A DNA stretch of 13,423 nucleotides. It comes from an uncultured Oscillospiraceae bacterium (lineage in GTDB: Bacteria > Bacillota_A > Clostridia > Oscillospirales > Oscillospiraceae). This document shows, one piece after another, positions 6,821 through 13,423 of the stretch (position 1 is its first letter; every line of letters begins with the position of its first letter). The stretch is from positions 1-13,423 of the forward strand of contig CAJUAW010000077.1 in the NCBI GenBank assembly GCA_910584605.1. The letters are read 5' to 3'. Below the pieces are notes generated by a model. The model saw only the letters and a list, made by a program, of their open reading frames with translations. It was not told the origin of the DNA and searched no databases. Position numbers and translations under genes: made by a program.

Positions 6821-6849
6821 AACGTTAACCTGTTAATGATTAACGTGTT
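6821..6849 (-). promoter_or_regulatory. MarR operator (nested palindromes)
   Basis: Bases 6832-6844 (GTTAATGATTAAC) form a 13-bp palindrome with one central unpaired base. ACGTTAA (6822-6828) and TTAACGT (6840-6846) form a wider inverted repeat sharing its right arm. The site begins 5 bases past the -10 box and covers the predicted start, where a bound dimer would block transcription. The sequence is seen directly; the regulator assignment is by proximity. Confidence 0.75.
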
Positions 6850-6853
6850 GACT

Positions 6854-6881
6854 ATTATAGCAGGGCGGCAGGAATTGTCAA
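6854..6881 (-). promoter_or_regulatory. Promoter of the marR-ABC operon
   Basis: On the minus strand TTGACA (6881-6876) and TATAAT (6859-6854) are both exact consensus hexamers, with a 16-base spacer. Such a strong promoter fits a unit that is normally held off by a repressor. Confidence 0.85.
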
Positions 6882-6924
6882 GCGGTTTTCTGCGGGTTCA
6901 AAAATTGTTTACAGTTGGATGGAG

Positions 6925-6936
6925 GAGACCGGTCTC
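6925..6936. other. 12-bp perfect palindrome GAGACCGGTCTC
   Basis: GAGACC (6925-6930) is followed at once by GGTCTC (6931-6936), about 44 bases upstream of the marR operon's -35 box. It could bind a second regulator or be chance. Between here and about 7087 no gene, RNA or repeat was recognised. Confidence 0.3.
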
Positions 6937-7087
6937 ATAAGGGATTCTACTCCCTGACGCAGTGTCAAAGTCAACCGCTAAAAGATGATACAAACAGCGG
7001 ACCGGGAGCTGACGGCCGCCCGGACCACCGCCCGGAATTTAGGGACGGATGTAATGTGTTATCCTTTATTTGAACAAAAGTCTGTCA

Positions 7088-7205
7088 ACAGACTATTATA
7101 TATGGGGCTGCATGGATTCTGTGTCCTTTACCATTGGCGAAATGAGAAAGCGGTATGGCTTTATCTACATAGATAAAATGTAAAATGGATGATGGCAGCG
7201 GGTCC
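7088..7205 (+). pseudogene. Remnant of GH1 6-phospho-beta-glucosidase C-terminus
   Basis: One plus frame after a stop at 7052-7054 reads WGCMDSVSFTIGEMRKRYGF followed by IYIDKM (7103-7180), then TAA. This closely matches the near-C-terminal block of GH1 6-phospho-beta-glucosidases (WGCIDLVS...GEM-K-KRYGFIYVDKD), enzymes that hydrolyse phosphorylated beta-glucosides after PTS uptake. Past the stop, another frame gives DDGSGS (7188-7205), like the D-x-x-G-x-G-T that follows in intact enzymes, so a small frameshift is likely. The remaining roughly 430 residues, including both catalytic glutamates, are absent. The stretch is more AT-rich than its neighbours and ends where the kinase stop codon begins. 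The family match is from memory, not a search. It is a dead fragment left by a deletion or rearrangement. Confidence 0.75.
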
Positions 7206-8431
7206 TACTTTGGAATCTTTGCTGTGAAAGTAATTACTCCATCTGCATAGCTGTTTGTCATATGCCCGTGATGCCGGATCACAATTGCGTTTGCAGTAGA
7301 CAGCCCAATGCCATACCCACCAGTTGACCTGGAACGAGAGGAGTCCACCCGGTAGAAGCGATCAAAGTAGCGAGAGAGCTGGGAGGTGTCAATCCCTTTG
7401 CATGGATTGGATACAGAGATACAAATAGTTCTCCCGTGTTGGGATAGCGACAGGCAGATCGTCCCCTCCGGGTCACAGTATTTGACAGCATTGTCAAGCA
7501 AAATGGAAAACAGGCAGAAGAAGTTATCCCGCACCCCTTTGGCGTTTATGTCAGCTGCAAGTTCTGCAACCAATGTTTTGCCAACAGCTTCTGCTGCCGG
7601 CTGGAAGGCATCCACACTGGCCTGTGCAATTTCTGTAACGGAAAATTCTTCTATTGTATCCCCTTCGATGGTCTCCTCTGTGCGGGCAAGTTCCACCAGA
7701 TTTTTAATTAACCTGTCCAGCCGTGTAATCTGTGTGCGGGCGCTCTCCAGCCACTGGCTTTCCCCGCAGGAATCCGACAGCAAATCCAGATCCGCCGACA
7801 AAATGGAAAGGGGGGTTTTCAGCTCATGGGAGGCATCGGTTACAAACTGCCGCTGCCGTTCCAGGTTTTCCGCAAAGGGACGAATGGCGCGGCCGGAACA
7901 GTACAGCAGCAGGAGGAACACAATCAGCGCGCACACTAAAAATATAATCACAGTGATGCGCAGCATATTGTCTGCCGCCTGGAGCATCAGAAAACAGTCC
8001 ATAACGATCATAGTGCTGCCGCCGTCCGCGCTTGGAAACAGGCCGAAGCGGTAGTAATCTACATATCCCCGGTTGCCACCCGCTTGTATGACCTTGCTGA
8101 CGGTCTCCGTAACAGAGTGGCGGTCAAACGCCGCGATATGCTCAAGATCTACGGCTTTTACTTCCCGCTGTTCCGTCAGCTCCACAATGAAATACCGGGT
8201 CTCAAAGGCGGTTTCCGGTGTAACCTGAAACTCGAAGTCAGAGGGGTCGAAGGCCGCGCCGGGGGGAAGAAAGGTTCCGCCGTTCTGATGCAGCAGCGAA
8301 ATAGCCCGGTCTGCCCGCCAGGTTGTGATCCAATGGTTTCCCACGCCGATGGAGACGCAGAGAACCGTCATGGTTCCCAGCAGCGACAGCATGGCGATCC
8401 AGATAAATTTCCAGCGCAGAGACCGAATCAT
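7205..8431 (-). CDS. Sensor histidine kinase
   Basis: This 408-residue membrane kinase probably phosphorylates the response regulator encoded just upstream. Membrane helices at about 9-31 and 158-178 frame an extracytoplasmic sensing domain of about 125 residues. The H-box is FVTDASHELKTPLSIL with phospho-acceptor H202. The ATPase domain has the N-box LLDNAVKY (N314), an F-box around RYFDRFYRVD (355-363) and a G-box GGYGIGLS (371-378). The G1 box is altered: VSNPCKGID (340-348) where D-x-G-x-G is usual, so the conserved Asp is Asn. A shifted VSN start also occurs in some Firmicute kinases, so activity is not excluded. Its ATG overlaps the regulator's stop as ATGA. The signal is unknown. Confidence 0.93.
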   Translation of the reverse strand: MIRSLRWKFIWIAMLSLLGTMTVLCVSIGVGNHWITTWRADRAISLLHQNGGTFLPPGAAFDPSDFEFQVTPETAFETRYFIVELTEQREVKAVDLEHIAAFDRHSVTETVSKVIQAGGNRGYVDYYRFGLFPSADGGSTMIVMDCFLMLQAADNMLRITVIIFLVCALIVFLLLLYCSGRAIRPFAENLERQRQFVTDASHELKTPLSILSADLDLLSDSCGESQWLESARTQITRLDRLIKNLVELARTEETIEGDTIEEFSVTEIAQASVDAFQPAAEAVGKTLVAELAADINAKGVRDNFFCLFSILLDNAVKYCDPEGTICLSLSQHGRTICISVSNPCKGIDTSQLSRYFDRFYRVDSSRSRSTGGYGIGLSTANAIVIRHHGHMTNSYADGVITFTAKIPK

Positions 8432-9102
8432 GAAAATCCCTCCAGCACATAGCCCTGGCCCCGGCGGGCGGAAATGCGGACATCAGCGCCCGCCGCTTCC
8501 AGCTTCCGTCTCAGATAGGAGATGTAGGCCCAGACCACGTTGATCTCAGCCTCGCTGTCATAGCCCCAGATGGATTCCATAAACTGCTCCGTTGAAATGG
8601 GCCGCCCCTTCTGCCGCATCAGCAGCTCCAGCATCTGAAACTCCTTATTGCCCAACCGGATGCAGGCGTCTCCGCATCTCAGTTCAAAGGAGGAACGGTC
8701 TAATGTAACATTTCCAACAGAAATGACGCTGGGAGTGTATGTCCCGCCCCGGCGGGTCAAGGCGCGGACCCGCGCCACAAACTCCCGGCTGTCAAAGGGC
8801 TTTGGCAGGTAATCGTCCGCTCCGTTTTCCAAACCGGCCACCCGGTCCTCCACTTGGCTCTTCGCGGTCAGGAGAAGCACCGGAGTGGCGATCTGTTTGG
8901 CTCGAAGGGCTTGCAGGACCTGGATTCCGTCCAGCTTTGGCATCATAATGTCCAGAACAATACAGGCGTAATTTCCCTCCAGCCCGTAATCCAGCGCGTC
9001 CTGACCATTGTAAACCGCGTCTATGGAATAATGCTCGCGTTTCAAAAGCGCTTCCAGCGCCATGACCATCTCCGGCTCATCGTCCGCTACCAGAATTCGC
9101 AT
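8428..9102 (-). CDS. OmpR/PhoB-type response regulator
   Basis: This 224-residue transcription factor has a receiver domain (1-118) with acidic D7/D8, phospho-acceptor D51 in VLDIMMPKLDG, T79 and K101. A winged-helix DNA-binding domain follows (about 125-222), with the usual NKEFQMLELLM and SYLRRKLE...RRGQGYVL. All residues needed for phosphorylation are present. A modest AGAAGGTGG precedes the ATG. It is the middle gene of an exported protein-regulator-kinase operon and faces a Gld-type ABC operon across the divergent region 9624-9782, which is its most likely target. OmpR-type regulators bind direct repeats, and candidate repeats are present there. Confidence 0.95.
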   Translation of the reverse strand: MRILVADDEPEMVMALEALLKREHYSIDAVYNGQDALDYGLEGNYACIVLDIMMPKLDGIQVLQALRAKQIATPVLLLTAKSQVEDRVAGLENGADDYLPKPFDSREFVARVRALTRRGGTYTPSVISVGNVTLDRSSFELRCGDACIRLGNKEFQMLELLMRQKGRPISTEQFMESIWGYDSEAEINVVWAYISYLRRKLEAAGADVRISARRGQGYVLEGFS

Positions 9103-9128
9103 CTGTTATTCCCCACCTTCTGCTGTTT

Positions 9129-9623
9129 TTACCACGGTTGGCCCATAAATCCAGGTTTTGTCAGCCAGAGACCGCATTGAATGGAACCGCTGTCTGTCAG
9201 AGAGAATGACAGGGGCAGCACCTCAGTATCTTTCCGCAGCATGATGTGGCCAATCCCATCCTCTCCCGTCACAGCGTCGATGACCGCGCCTTCCGACAGG
9301 GAAAGCGTCATTGTCCCCAGGGGCCGTTTCTGCCGGTCCAGCACCGACATCAGCACTTCACCGGAGCGAGGCAGGCCAGAAATCTGAAATGCTTCGGCAG
9401 CCCCCAGCTGGTAATTTGAGCCGATATCGCCGAAGGACAGCTGCACCATGTCGCTGCGGAGAGGAGAACCCTCCGGCCATGAAAGCTCGGCCATGATCGT
9501 GAGCGTGTTTTCTGGTTCCGCTGGTAATGCGGCCTTGCTTTCTTTTGTACCGATGAAACTGCCCAGTGCCAATAGAATCAGGAGCAGGCCAAAGGCGCGT
9601 ACATATTTTTTTCGAGTCTCCAT
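9129..9623 (-). CDS. Small exported protein of unknown function
   Basis: This 164-residue protein starts at the ATG at 9623. AAAAGGAG lies eight bases upstream of it, while the earlier in-frame ATG at 9644 has no ribosome site. Basic residues (RKKYVR) precede a hydrophobic stretch (about 10-25) and then ESKA-A (cleavage possibly after A31), so it is secreted or held by its N-terminal helix. No lipobox cysteine is present. The mature part is short and rich in beta-strand patterns (TLTIMAELSWPEGSP, LPRSGEVLMSVLDRQKRPLGTMTLSL), suggesting a carboxypeptidase-regulatory-like or other beta-sandwich fold, which is inference only. It is the first gene of the operon with the response regulator and kinase, so it may be a ligand-binding partner or modulator of the kinase's outer domain. 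No named family was recognised. Confidence 0.8.
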   Translation of the reverse strand: METRKKYVRAFGLLLILLALGSFIGTKESKAALPAEPENTLTIMAELSWPEGSPLRSDMVQLSFGDIGSNYQLGAAEAFQISGLPRSGEVLMSVLDRQKRPLGTMTLSLSEGAVIDAVTGEDGIGHIMLRKDTEVLPLSFSLTDSGSIQCGLWLTKPGFMGQPW

Positions 9624-9649
9624 CGCAAATTCTCCTTTTGGCATAGGTC

Positions 9650-9677
9650 TTTATAGAAGTATAAAACCGCAACTCAA
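9650..9677 (-). promoter_or_regulatory. Promoter of the exported-protein/two-component operon
   Basis: On the minus strand TTGAGT (9677-9672), a 16-base spacer and TATAAA (9655-9650) make a fair vegetative promoter ahead of the ATG at 9623. The -35 lies inside an 11-base direct repeat. Confidence 0.5.
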
Positions 9678-9692
9678 AAAGAACTTAAAAAA
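9671..9692. repeat. Tandem 11-base repeat, possible response-regulator site
   Basis: AACTCAAAAAG (9671-9681) is followed directly by AACTTAAAAAA (9682-9692), with ACTG next. A tandem spacing of 10-11 bases matches the way OmpR-type dimers bind one face of DNA. The A-richness makes chance similarity possible. Confidence 0.4.
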
Positions 9693-9704
9693 ACTGTATT
9701 GAAA

Positions 9705-9720
9705 AAAAGAATTTTCTTTT
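9705..9720. promoter_or_regulatory. 16-base palindrome in the divergent intergenic region
   Basis: AAAAGAA (9705-9711) and TTCTTTT (9714-9720) are perfect inverted copies around TT, close to the centre of the 159-base region between the divergent operons. It may be an operator or an AT-rich structural element. The low complexity limits confidence. Confidence 0.35.
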
Positions 9721-9750
9721 AAACTTGGTTTTAAGTAGCTGTTTTATAAT
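9717..9750 (+). promoter_or_regulatory. Promoter of the Gld-type ABC operon with TTTTAA repeats
   Basis: TATAAT at 9745-9750 is an exact -10 box. No good -35 lies 16-18 bases upstream, where the sequence reads AACTTGG. Instead TTTTAA occurs at 9717-9722 and again at 9729-9734, covering the -35 area. A good -10 with a poor -35 under repeats is the usual look of an activator-dependent promoter. Confidence 0.55.
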
Positions 9751-9782
9751 GGCCCCATCAAGATAAAAAGGAGGGGTCAACC

Positions 9783-10784
9783 TTGATTGAAATCGAGCAT
9801 TTGACCAAGCGATATGGCGGCCACACAGCGGTTTCCGACCTGAGCTTCACTGTGGACAGCGGACAGATCTATGGCTTCCTTGGTCCCAACGGAGCGGGGA
9901 AATCTACCACCATGAACATCATGACCGGCTGCCTGTCCGCCACGGAGGGGGCCGTCCGTATTGACGGCCACGACATTTTTGAAGAGCCGGAGCAGGCCAA
10001 GCGGCTGATCGGCTATCTCCCGGAACAGCCTCCGCTTTACATGAACGAGTCGCCGGAGGAGTACCTGCGGTTTGTGGGCGAGGCCAAGGGCCTGCGCGGG
10101 GCGGAACTGGAGCGGCAGATCGACGAGGTCATCCGCCAGACCGGGATCGAGGGCGTGGCCCGCCGCCGCATCTCCGCCTTGTCCAAGGGCTATAAGCAGC
10201 GGGTGGGGATCGCCCAGGCCCTGCTGGGCAATCCCAGGGTCATCATCCTGGATGAACCTACCGTGGGCCTGGACCCCATCCAGATCATTGAGATACGGGA
10301 CCTGATCAAAGAACTGGGGCAGACCCACACTGTTATTTTTAGCTCCCACATTCTCTCCGAAGTGCAGACCATCTGTGACCAGATCATCATGATCGCCAAA
10401 GGAAAGCTGGTGGCCTTTGACACGCCGGAGAATCTGGAACAGCACCTGCTCACCCCCAATGAAGTGATTTTGACTACAGATGCTTCCGCCAGCGAGGTGC
10501 AGACACTTTTGCAGGGCATCAGCAATGTCACAGAACTGTCATTGGAGGAACAAGATTCCGGCCTTGTGACCGCACGCATCAAAACCGGCCTCAGCGATGT
10601 CTACCAGCTCTCCCGCGCTGCATTTTCAGCCTTTGCCGCCAGCGGGAATACCCTGCTGGAGCTGGCTGTGAAGAAGGCCAACCTGGAGGACATCTTCCTG
10701 GAGCTGGCGGACAACGATGCCGCCGCCCCAGAACTGCCTGTGGTGGAAGGAGAACCAGTGGAAAGTGAGGTGCCGGAGGAATGA
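9783..10784 (+). CDS. Gld-type ABC transporter ATP-binding protein
   Basis: This 333-residue cytoplasmic ATPase energises the membrane proteins encoded downstream. Motifs: Walker A GPNGAGKS (34-41), Q-loop near Q82, signature LSKGYKQR (133-140), Walker B VIILDEPT (153-160, E158) and H189 in SSHILSE. The signature with K-G-Y is typical of the GldA/CcmA-like subgroup. The start is TTG at 9783, with AAGGAGG eight bases upstream and no better ATG. About 115 residues follow the core domain, ending in an acidic tail (ELPVVEGEPVESEVPEE) that could contact the partner proteins. It overlaps the permease gene by four bases (ATGA), showing a coupled operon. Confidence 0.93.
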   Translation: MIEIEHLTKRYGGHTAVSDLSFTVDSGQIYGFLGPNGAGKSTTMNIMTGCLSATEGAVRIDGHDIFEEPEQAKRLIGYLPEQPPLYMNESPEEYLRFVGEAKGLRGAELERQIDEVIRQTGIEGVARRRISALSKGYKQRVGIAQALLGNPRVIILDEPTVGLDPIQIIEIRDLIKELGQTHTVIFSSHILSEVQTICDQIIMIAKGKLVAFDTPENLEQHLLTPNEVILTTDASASEVQTLLQGISNVTELSLEEQDSGLVTARIKTGLSDVYQLSRAAFSAFAASGNTLLELAVKKANLEDIFLELADNDAAAPELPVVEGEPVESEVPEE

Positions 10785-11644
10785 CCGCCGTATTGAAGCA
10801 TGAACTGAAGAACTATTTTCACTCCCTGACGGCCTATGTATTCGGCGCAGGGCTGCTCCTGGCGGTTGGCCTGGGCGCGCTGCGCTACAATCTCCAGGCG
10901 GCGGTGAGCAACTTTGAATTTGCCCTCAGCTATTTCAGCATTGTCCTTGCTGTCATCGTTCCCATCCTGACCATGCGGGTCATTGCGGAGGAGCGCAAGC
11001 AGAGGACCGACCAGCTTTTATACGCCCTTCCCATTACCACCACCCAGGTGATTGTGGGCAAATATCTGGCGCTGCTGACGGTTTACCTGATTCCGCTGTG
11101 CGTGATTGCGGTCTATCCCCTGATCTTCTCCCGATTCGGGGACGTGTATCTGCTGACCTCGTACGGCTCCATTCTGGCGTTCTTTCTCATGGGTGCGGCG
11201 CTGATTGCGTTGGGGGTGTTTATCTCCTCCCTGACGGACAACCAGGGCTTCGCCGCCGGAATCGGGATCGCGGTGATCCTGCTGAACTATTACAGCGTGA
11301 GCCTATCGGAGTACGTTTCCTCTACGGTTTTCGGTTCTGTTGCCGCGCTGTGCGTACTCGTTCTGGCCTTGGGCGCGGTGATCAAATATTTGACCAAAAA
11401 CGAAAATCTGGCTTACACTGTCTGCTTTGTCTTGATCGCGGCCATTGCCATCGCTGCCTTTATGGACAACACGAAATTCGAGGGCCTGCTGCCCGCCGTG
11501 ATGACCAAGCTGTCCCTGTTTGACCGCTTTACCGGCTTTGTCAACGGTGTTTTTGATATGACCTCCGTTGTCTACTACGCCAGCGTGGCCGTGTTTTTCC
11601 TGTTCCTGTCTGTCCAATCGCTGGAGAAACGGAGGTACAACTGA
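10781..11644 (+). CDS. ABC-2 type permease, GldF-like
   Basis: This 287-residue permease has about six membrane segments and no ATPase motif. The N-terminal MTAVLKHELKNYFHSLTAYVFG is the usual cytoplasmic entry helix of GldF-like proteins. The cytoplasmic segment after the second helix, RVIAEERKQRTDQLLYALPITTTQVIVGKY (about 67-96), is the conserved E-E-x-x-x-x-T-x-x-L-L-x-x-L-P-I region of ABC-2 permeases. GGAGG precedes the ATG. It should pair with the preceding ATPase and the following GldG-like protein. In Bacteroidetes the related GldAFG is needed for gliding, but Clostridia do not glide, so the substrate here is unknown. Confidence 0.9.
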   Translation: MTAVLKHELKNYFHSLTAYVFGAGLLLAVGLGALRYNLQAAVSNFEFALSYFSIVLAVIVPILTMRVIAEERKQRTDQLLYALPITTTQVIVGKYLALLTVYLIPLCVIAVYPLIFSRFGDVYLLTSYGSILAFFLMGAALIALGVFISSLTDNQGFAAGIGIAVILLNYYSVSLSEYVSSTVFGSVAALCVLVLALGAVIKYLTKNENLAYTVCFVLIAAIAIAAFMDNTKFEGLLPAVMTKLSLFDRFTGFVNGVFDMTSVVYYASVAVFFLFLSVQSLEKRRYN

Positions 11645-13053
11645 TGAAAAACCGAAACGCTTTTCGCGGCGGCTCCTATGCTCTGGCGATCTCCGCAGTG
11701 GTGCTGGCCATTCTGGTGGTGGTCAACATCTTCGCCTCCGCTCTGCCTCCCGCCGCCACCAGGTACGACATCAGCGCCTCCAAGCTCTACTCCATCACCA
11801 GCAACACCAAGGTGGTGGTCAATGCCTTGGATCAGGATGTGACCATCTATTGGGTGGTGCAGTCCGGCGAGGAGAACCAGGTCATTGAAAACCTGCTGAG
11901 CAAGTATGACAGCCTCTCCGATCACATTGAGGTGGTGAAAAAGAACCCGGACGTTTATCCCACCTTTGCGGAACAGTACACCGATGAAGCCGTCCAGAAC
12001 AACAGCCTCATTGTGGAGTGCGGTGAGCGCAGCCGCTTTATTGGCTATGAGGACATTTTTGTGCAGGAGCCGGATATTTACTCCTACTCTTACAGCACCT
12101 CCTTTGACGGCGAGGGCGCCATCACCTCCGCCATCGACTACGTGACTACCGAGGAGTTGCCCAAGATTTACATTCTGGAGGGCCACGGGGAGGCCGAGCT
12201 TCCCGCCTCCTTCCGGGATCAGATCGAAAAGGAAAACATGGAAACGGAACCCTTCTCCCTGCTGACGGTGGACGCCATCTCGGAGGACGCGGACTGTGTC
12301 ATGATCTACGCTCCGTCCAGCGACATCTCCCAGGAGGAGCGGGATCTGCTGGCGGACTACGCCTCGGAGGGCGGCAAGCTGTTTGTGGCAGCCGGACCTG
12401 TGCCTGACAGTAATCTGGACAATCTCTATAGCCTGCTGGCAGACTACGGCATAGAGGCCAATGAGGGTGTGGTGGTAGAGCCGAACCGGGAACACTACTC
12501 CTTCCAAGGCCCGCTCTCTCTGCTGCCTGATATGAACAGCCATGCCATTACAGATTCCCTGATTGAAGAAAACTATTACCCCACTATGTTCATCTCTCTG
12601 GGCCTGACGGTTCCCCAGGACTCCGAGAGTGTGACCGCTCTGCTGACCACTTCCGAATCCGCGTTCAGCAAGTTAGATGGCTACGACATGACGGATTACG
12701 AGAAGGAAGATGGGGACATTGACGGCCCCTTTGCCCTGGCCGTTTCCATCGACACTGCCGGTGAAGGGCAGATCGTTTGGTTCACATCGTCCCATTTCCT
12801 GGACGATATGCACAACGCAGTTTCCTCCGGGGCCAACGCCAACCTGAGCATGAACGCCCTGTCCTCCCTGATTGGCGAGACGGAGGCCATGGCCATCCGC
12901 AGCAAGTCGCTGAATTACAACTACCTCACGATCAGTGATTCCACCGCTTCTCTGCTGAAGGTGCTGATGATTGGCGTATTCCCGCTGGCGTACCTGGGTA
13001 TCGGTGTTGTGGTTGCATTGAGAAGAAGGAGGCTGCAAAATGAGCCGGTCTAA
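11644..13053 (+). CDS. GldG-like auxiliary membrane protein of the ABC system
   Basis: This 469-residue protein has one membrane helix near each end (about 13-35 and 439-459) and a large domain between them that should face outside. It starts in the TGATG overlap with the permease stop, with a GGAGG site before it. The early DISASKLYSITSNTKVVVNALDQDVTIYW and the later IYILEGHGEAELP (about 174-186) are typical of GldG/ABC_transp_aux proteins. The outer domain is strongly acidic. A basic RRRR stop-transfer follows the second helix. These proteins are thought to act with the ATPase and permease on an envelope substrate, but the reaction is not known. The next gene begins inside its last codons. 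Confidence 0.88.
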   Translation: MKNRNAFRGGSYALAISAVVLAILVVVNIFASALPPAATRYDISASKLYSITSNTKVVVNALDQDVTIYWVVQSGEENQVIENLLSKYDSLSDHIEVVKKNPDVYPTFAEQYTDEAVQNNSLIVECGERSRFIGYEDIFVQEPDIYSYSYSTSFDGEGAITSAIDYVTTEELPKIYILEGHGEAELPASFRDQIEKENMETEPFSLLTVDAISEDADCVMIYAPSSDISQEERDLLADYASEGGKLFVAAGPVPDSNLDNLYSLLADYGIEANEGVVVEPNREHYSFQGPLSLLPDMNSHAITDSLIEENYYPTMFISLGLTVPQDSESVTALLTTSESAFSKLDGYDMTDYEKEDGDIDGPFALAVSIDTAGEGQIVWFTSSHFLDDMHNAVSSGANANLSMNALSSLIGETEAMAIRSKSLNYNYLTISDSTASLLKVLMIGVFPLAYLGIGVVVALRRRRLQNEPV

Positions 13054-13423
13054 AAAACTTTATATTCTGCTGGGTGTTTTGGTTGTAGCCTGTGTCGCCA
13101 CCCTTGCGGTTACTCAGATAGCGGAGCGCAAGGAGCAGATCAAGAACAGCGGCGAACCTATCCTGGAGCTGTCCGGCGATTCCGTTCAAGCCCTCTCCTG
13201 GGAACACAAGGGAGAAACTCTGGCGTTCCACAGGGATGAGACATGGCTTTATGACGGGGACGAGAAGTTTCCGGTGAGCGAGGACAAGATCAACGAACTG
13301 CTGGAGCAATTCCAGCCCCTCAGCGCGGCTTTTGTCATTGAGGGTGTGGAGGACTATGAGCAGTACGGGCTGGACAACCCCGTGTGTACCATTCACCTGA
13401 CCACGGAGGAACAGTCTTATGAG
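13040..13423 (+). CDS. DUF4340-type membrane-anchored protein (cut by window end)
   Basis: The first 128 residues of a longer protein are present and the frame stays open to the last base. The ATG at 13040 has AAGGAGG seven bases upstream and overlaps the GldG-like gene by 14 bases, so it is the fourth gene of the operon. A short basic start (MSRSKK) is followed by a membrane helix (about 7-26). Then comes the DUF4340 pattern of repeated beta-strand units: ALSWEHKGETLAFHRDETWLYDGDEKFPVSEDKINELLEQ and a DYEQYGLDNPVCTIHL segment. DUF4340 proteins often accompany GldG-like ABC operons, where they are presumed to form an extracellular part of the complex. Function is unknown. Confidence 0.85.
   Translation, partial: MSRSKKLYILLGVLVVACVATLAVTQIAERKEQIKNSGEPILELSGDSVQALSWEHKGETLAFHRDETWLYDGDEKFPVSEDKINELLEQFQPLSAAFVIEGVEDYEQYGLDNPVCTIHLTTEEQSYE

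Noticed and set aside
6985..7176. 63-codon open frame after the marR promoter
   Set aside because: No ribosome site or promoter is visible, and the GH1 homology lies in a different frame of the same bases.
7160..7177. Inverted repeat TTTATCTA/TAGATAAA as a terminator for the kinase operon
   Set aside because: The stem is almost all A/T with a 2-base loop and lies inside the GH1 remnant, where it follows from the coding sequence.

Overview
The window looks like a chromosomal segment of a fairly GC-rich gut-type Firmicute of the Clostridia, probably Oscillospiraceae-like. That placement is inferred from the Firmicute-style AAGGAGG ribosome binding sites, the TTGACA/TATAAT promoters, and gene families typical of that group. 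It cannot be proven from the window alone.

Layout. (1) 1-1117: an integration scar. A 5'-truncated tyrosine recombinase (66-677) points toward a minus-strand tRNA-Arg(CCT) at 867-943. Behind that tRNA are two decayed tRNA-Arg(CCT)-like copies (971-1036 and 1049-1117). One minus-strand promoter (1145-1173) and one terminator (820-859) bracket all three. (2) 1145-2510: a LytTR regulator and a DUF3021-type membrane protein, read rightward from a TAGACA-17-TATACT promoter. Just upstream of that promoter lie two 21-bp-spaced direct repeats, a likely autoregulatory site that also abuts the tRNA promoter. (3) 2519-6881, leftward: a MarR repressor and two ABC half-transporters with overlapping start and stop codons. 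Together they form a heterodimeric exporter with one degenerate and one canonical nucleotide-binding domain. The operon has a near-consensus promoter and a strong palindromic operator at the expected transcription start. (4) 7088-7205: a short decayed remnant of the C-terminus of a GH1 6-phospho-beta-glucosidase. (5) 7205-9623, leftward: an operon for a small exported protein, an OmpR-type response regulator and a sensor kinase. (6) 9783 to the end, rightward and divergent from (5): a Gld-type ABC system of ATPase, permease, GldG-like auxiliary membrane protein and the start of a DUF4340 protein, which is cut by the window end.

How the parts work together (inference). The window holds three self-contained envelope or export modules, each paired with its own regulator: LytTR with its membrane partner, MarR with an exporter, and a two-component system with the Gld-type ABC system. 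The divergent region 9624-9782 carries several repeats and a palindrome, suggesting that the response regulator controls both directions. No CRISPR array, rRNA or intact mobile element was seen. The least routine parts are the tRNA-Arg scar array with the adjoining LytTR boxes, the doubled WAWK segment in the ABC exporter, and the divergent two-component/secreted-protein/Gld-ABC locus.
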